From positions 138,211,697-138,275,696 of the forward strand of contig NC_073627.1 of assembly GCF_029407905.1 (NCBI RefSeq): a stretch of DNA of 64,000 nucleotides, read 5' to 3'. The notes under the pieces are model-generated. The model ran no database searches. It saw only the letters and a program-made list of their open reading frames with translations, and was not told the DNA's origin. Position numbers and translations under genes: made by a program. This DNA is from Bubalus kerabau (taxonomy: Eukaryota; Chordata; Mammalia; Artiodactyla; Bovidae). How positions within the stretch are numbered: position 1 is the first letter of the stretch; every line of letters starts with the position of its first letter. Below, one piece after another: positions 63,689 to 64,000 of this stretch.

Positions 63689-64000
63689 GGAAGGACATGA
63701 GGAAGGTTCAGAGATGGGAACATGGGGCCCTGTGTGGGAACTAGACTGCTAGTCTGGGACCTGCGGGGTACAGGCTGAGGAATGCCCTGAGCAGCAAACA
63801 GAGAAGCTAAAAACAAAACAAAACAAACAGGAAATCAGGGCTAGTTGAATGTTTCTGAATAGCGGAAGTGACATGTTTGAAGAAAAGCTTTTGTGGTTTT
63901 GTGGAAATGACTTCATGACCCAGGGTTTCATGACAGTACAAGAATTTAGCCACCACCTCACTAGGCTCTGAGAAAGGAGCTGGGATTTGGCTCTGAGCTA
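63689..64000. other. Unassigned sequence to window end
   Basis: An AAAAC repeat lies at 63810-63828. No exon or repeat family recognised. Confidence 0.45.

Noticed and set aside
1..64000. A new multi-gene system (defence, biosynthetic or similar)
   Set aside because: No operon-like gene cluster or host protein exons were found; the window is repeat-rich ruminant intergenic or intronic DNA.

Overview
The window is mammalian, and almost certainly from a ruminant (bovid-type) nuclear genome. It carries ten BovB (RTE-type) LINE pieces, about 37 SINEs of the BovA / Bov-tA / BOV-A2 group (tRNA-Glu-like head joined to a BovB-derived body), about 20 tRNA-derived SINEs of the cetartiodactyl CHR type, L1 fragments whose 3' ends match the ruminant type, and a few old mammalian relics (MIR, L2, HAL1-like, hAT, mariner MITEs). 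By hand tally, recognisable repeats make up roughly 45% of the window. There is no bacterial-style gene organisation, and I could not find one confirmed exon of a host protein-coding gene. The species cannot be fixed from this.

Layout. 1-480 is a CpG island with a consensus splice donor on the minus strand, so a promoter and first exon of a gene running leftwards off the window is plausible. 690-13000 is repeat-rich, with two large BovB pieces (one carrying a 5' inversion), SINEs and a hAT element. 13000-27700 is L1/CHR/SINE sequence with a third large BovB. 27700-34350 is the largest mostly unique block: an ETS/bZIP site cluster near 28.4 kb, a CpG-rich stretch at 30.4-31.1 kb holding a long foldback, and a perfect CRE at 33.65 kb. 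34.6-50.2 kb alternates SINEs, CHR, L1 and L2 with unassigned sequence. 50.25-52.72 kb is one old element taken apart by four later insertions. 53-64 kb is L1 and SINE sequence with AT-rich unique stretches and a speculative small terminal exon near 59.7 kb.

How the parts relate. BovB encodes a reverse transcriptase; the BovA SINEs end in BovB 3' sequence and are thought to borrow that machinery. Many insertions here show 9-15 bp target-site duplications (TSDs) that I could read directly, and these set the element limits given below. Every BovB copy is 5'-truncated and none has an intact reverse transcriptase: the two best catalytic-domain fragments both lost the motif A aspartate. I see no evidence for a new protein-based system. 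The observations most worth following are the 74-nt foldback at 30618-30691, the candidate regulatory sites in unique sequence, and several odd SINE structures (a tRNA-half-sized insertion, a composite SINE, and duplicated or folded-back heads in CHR elements). Stretches where I see nothing recognisable are listed explicitly.
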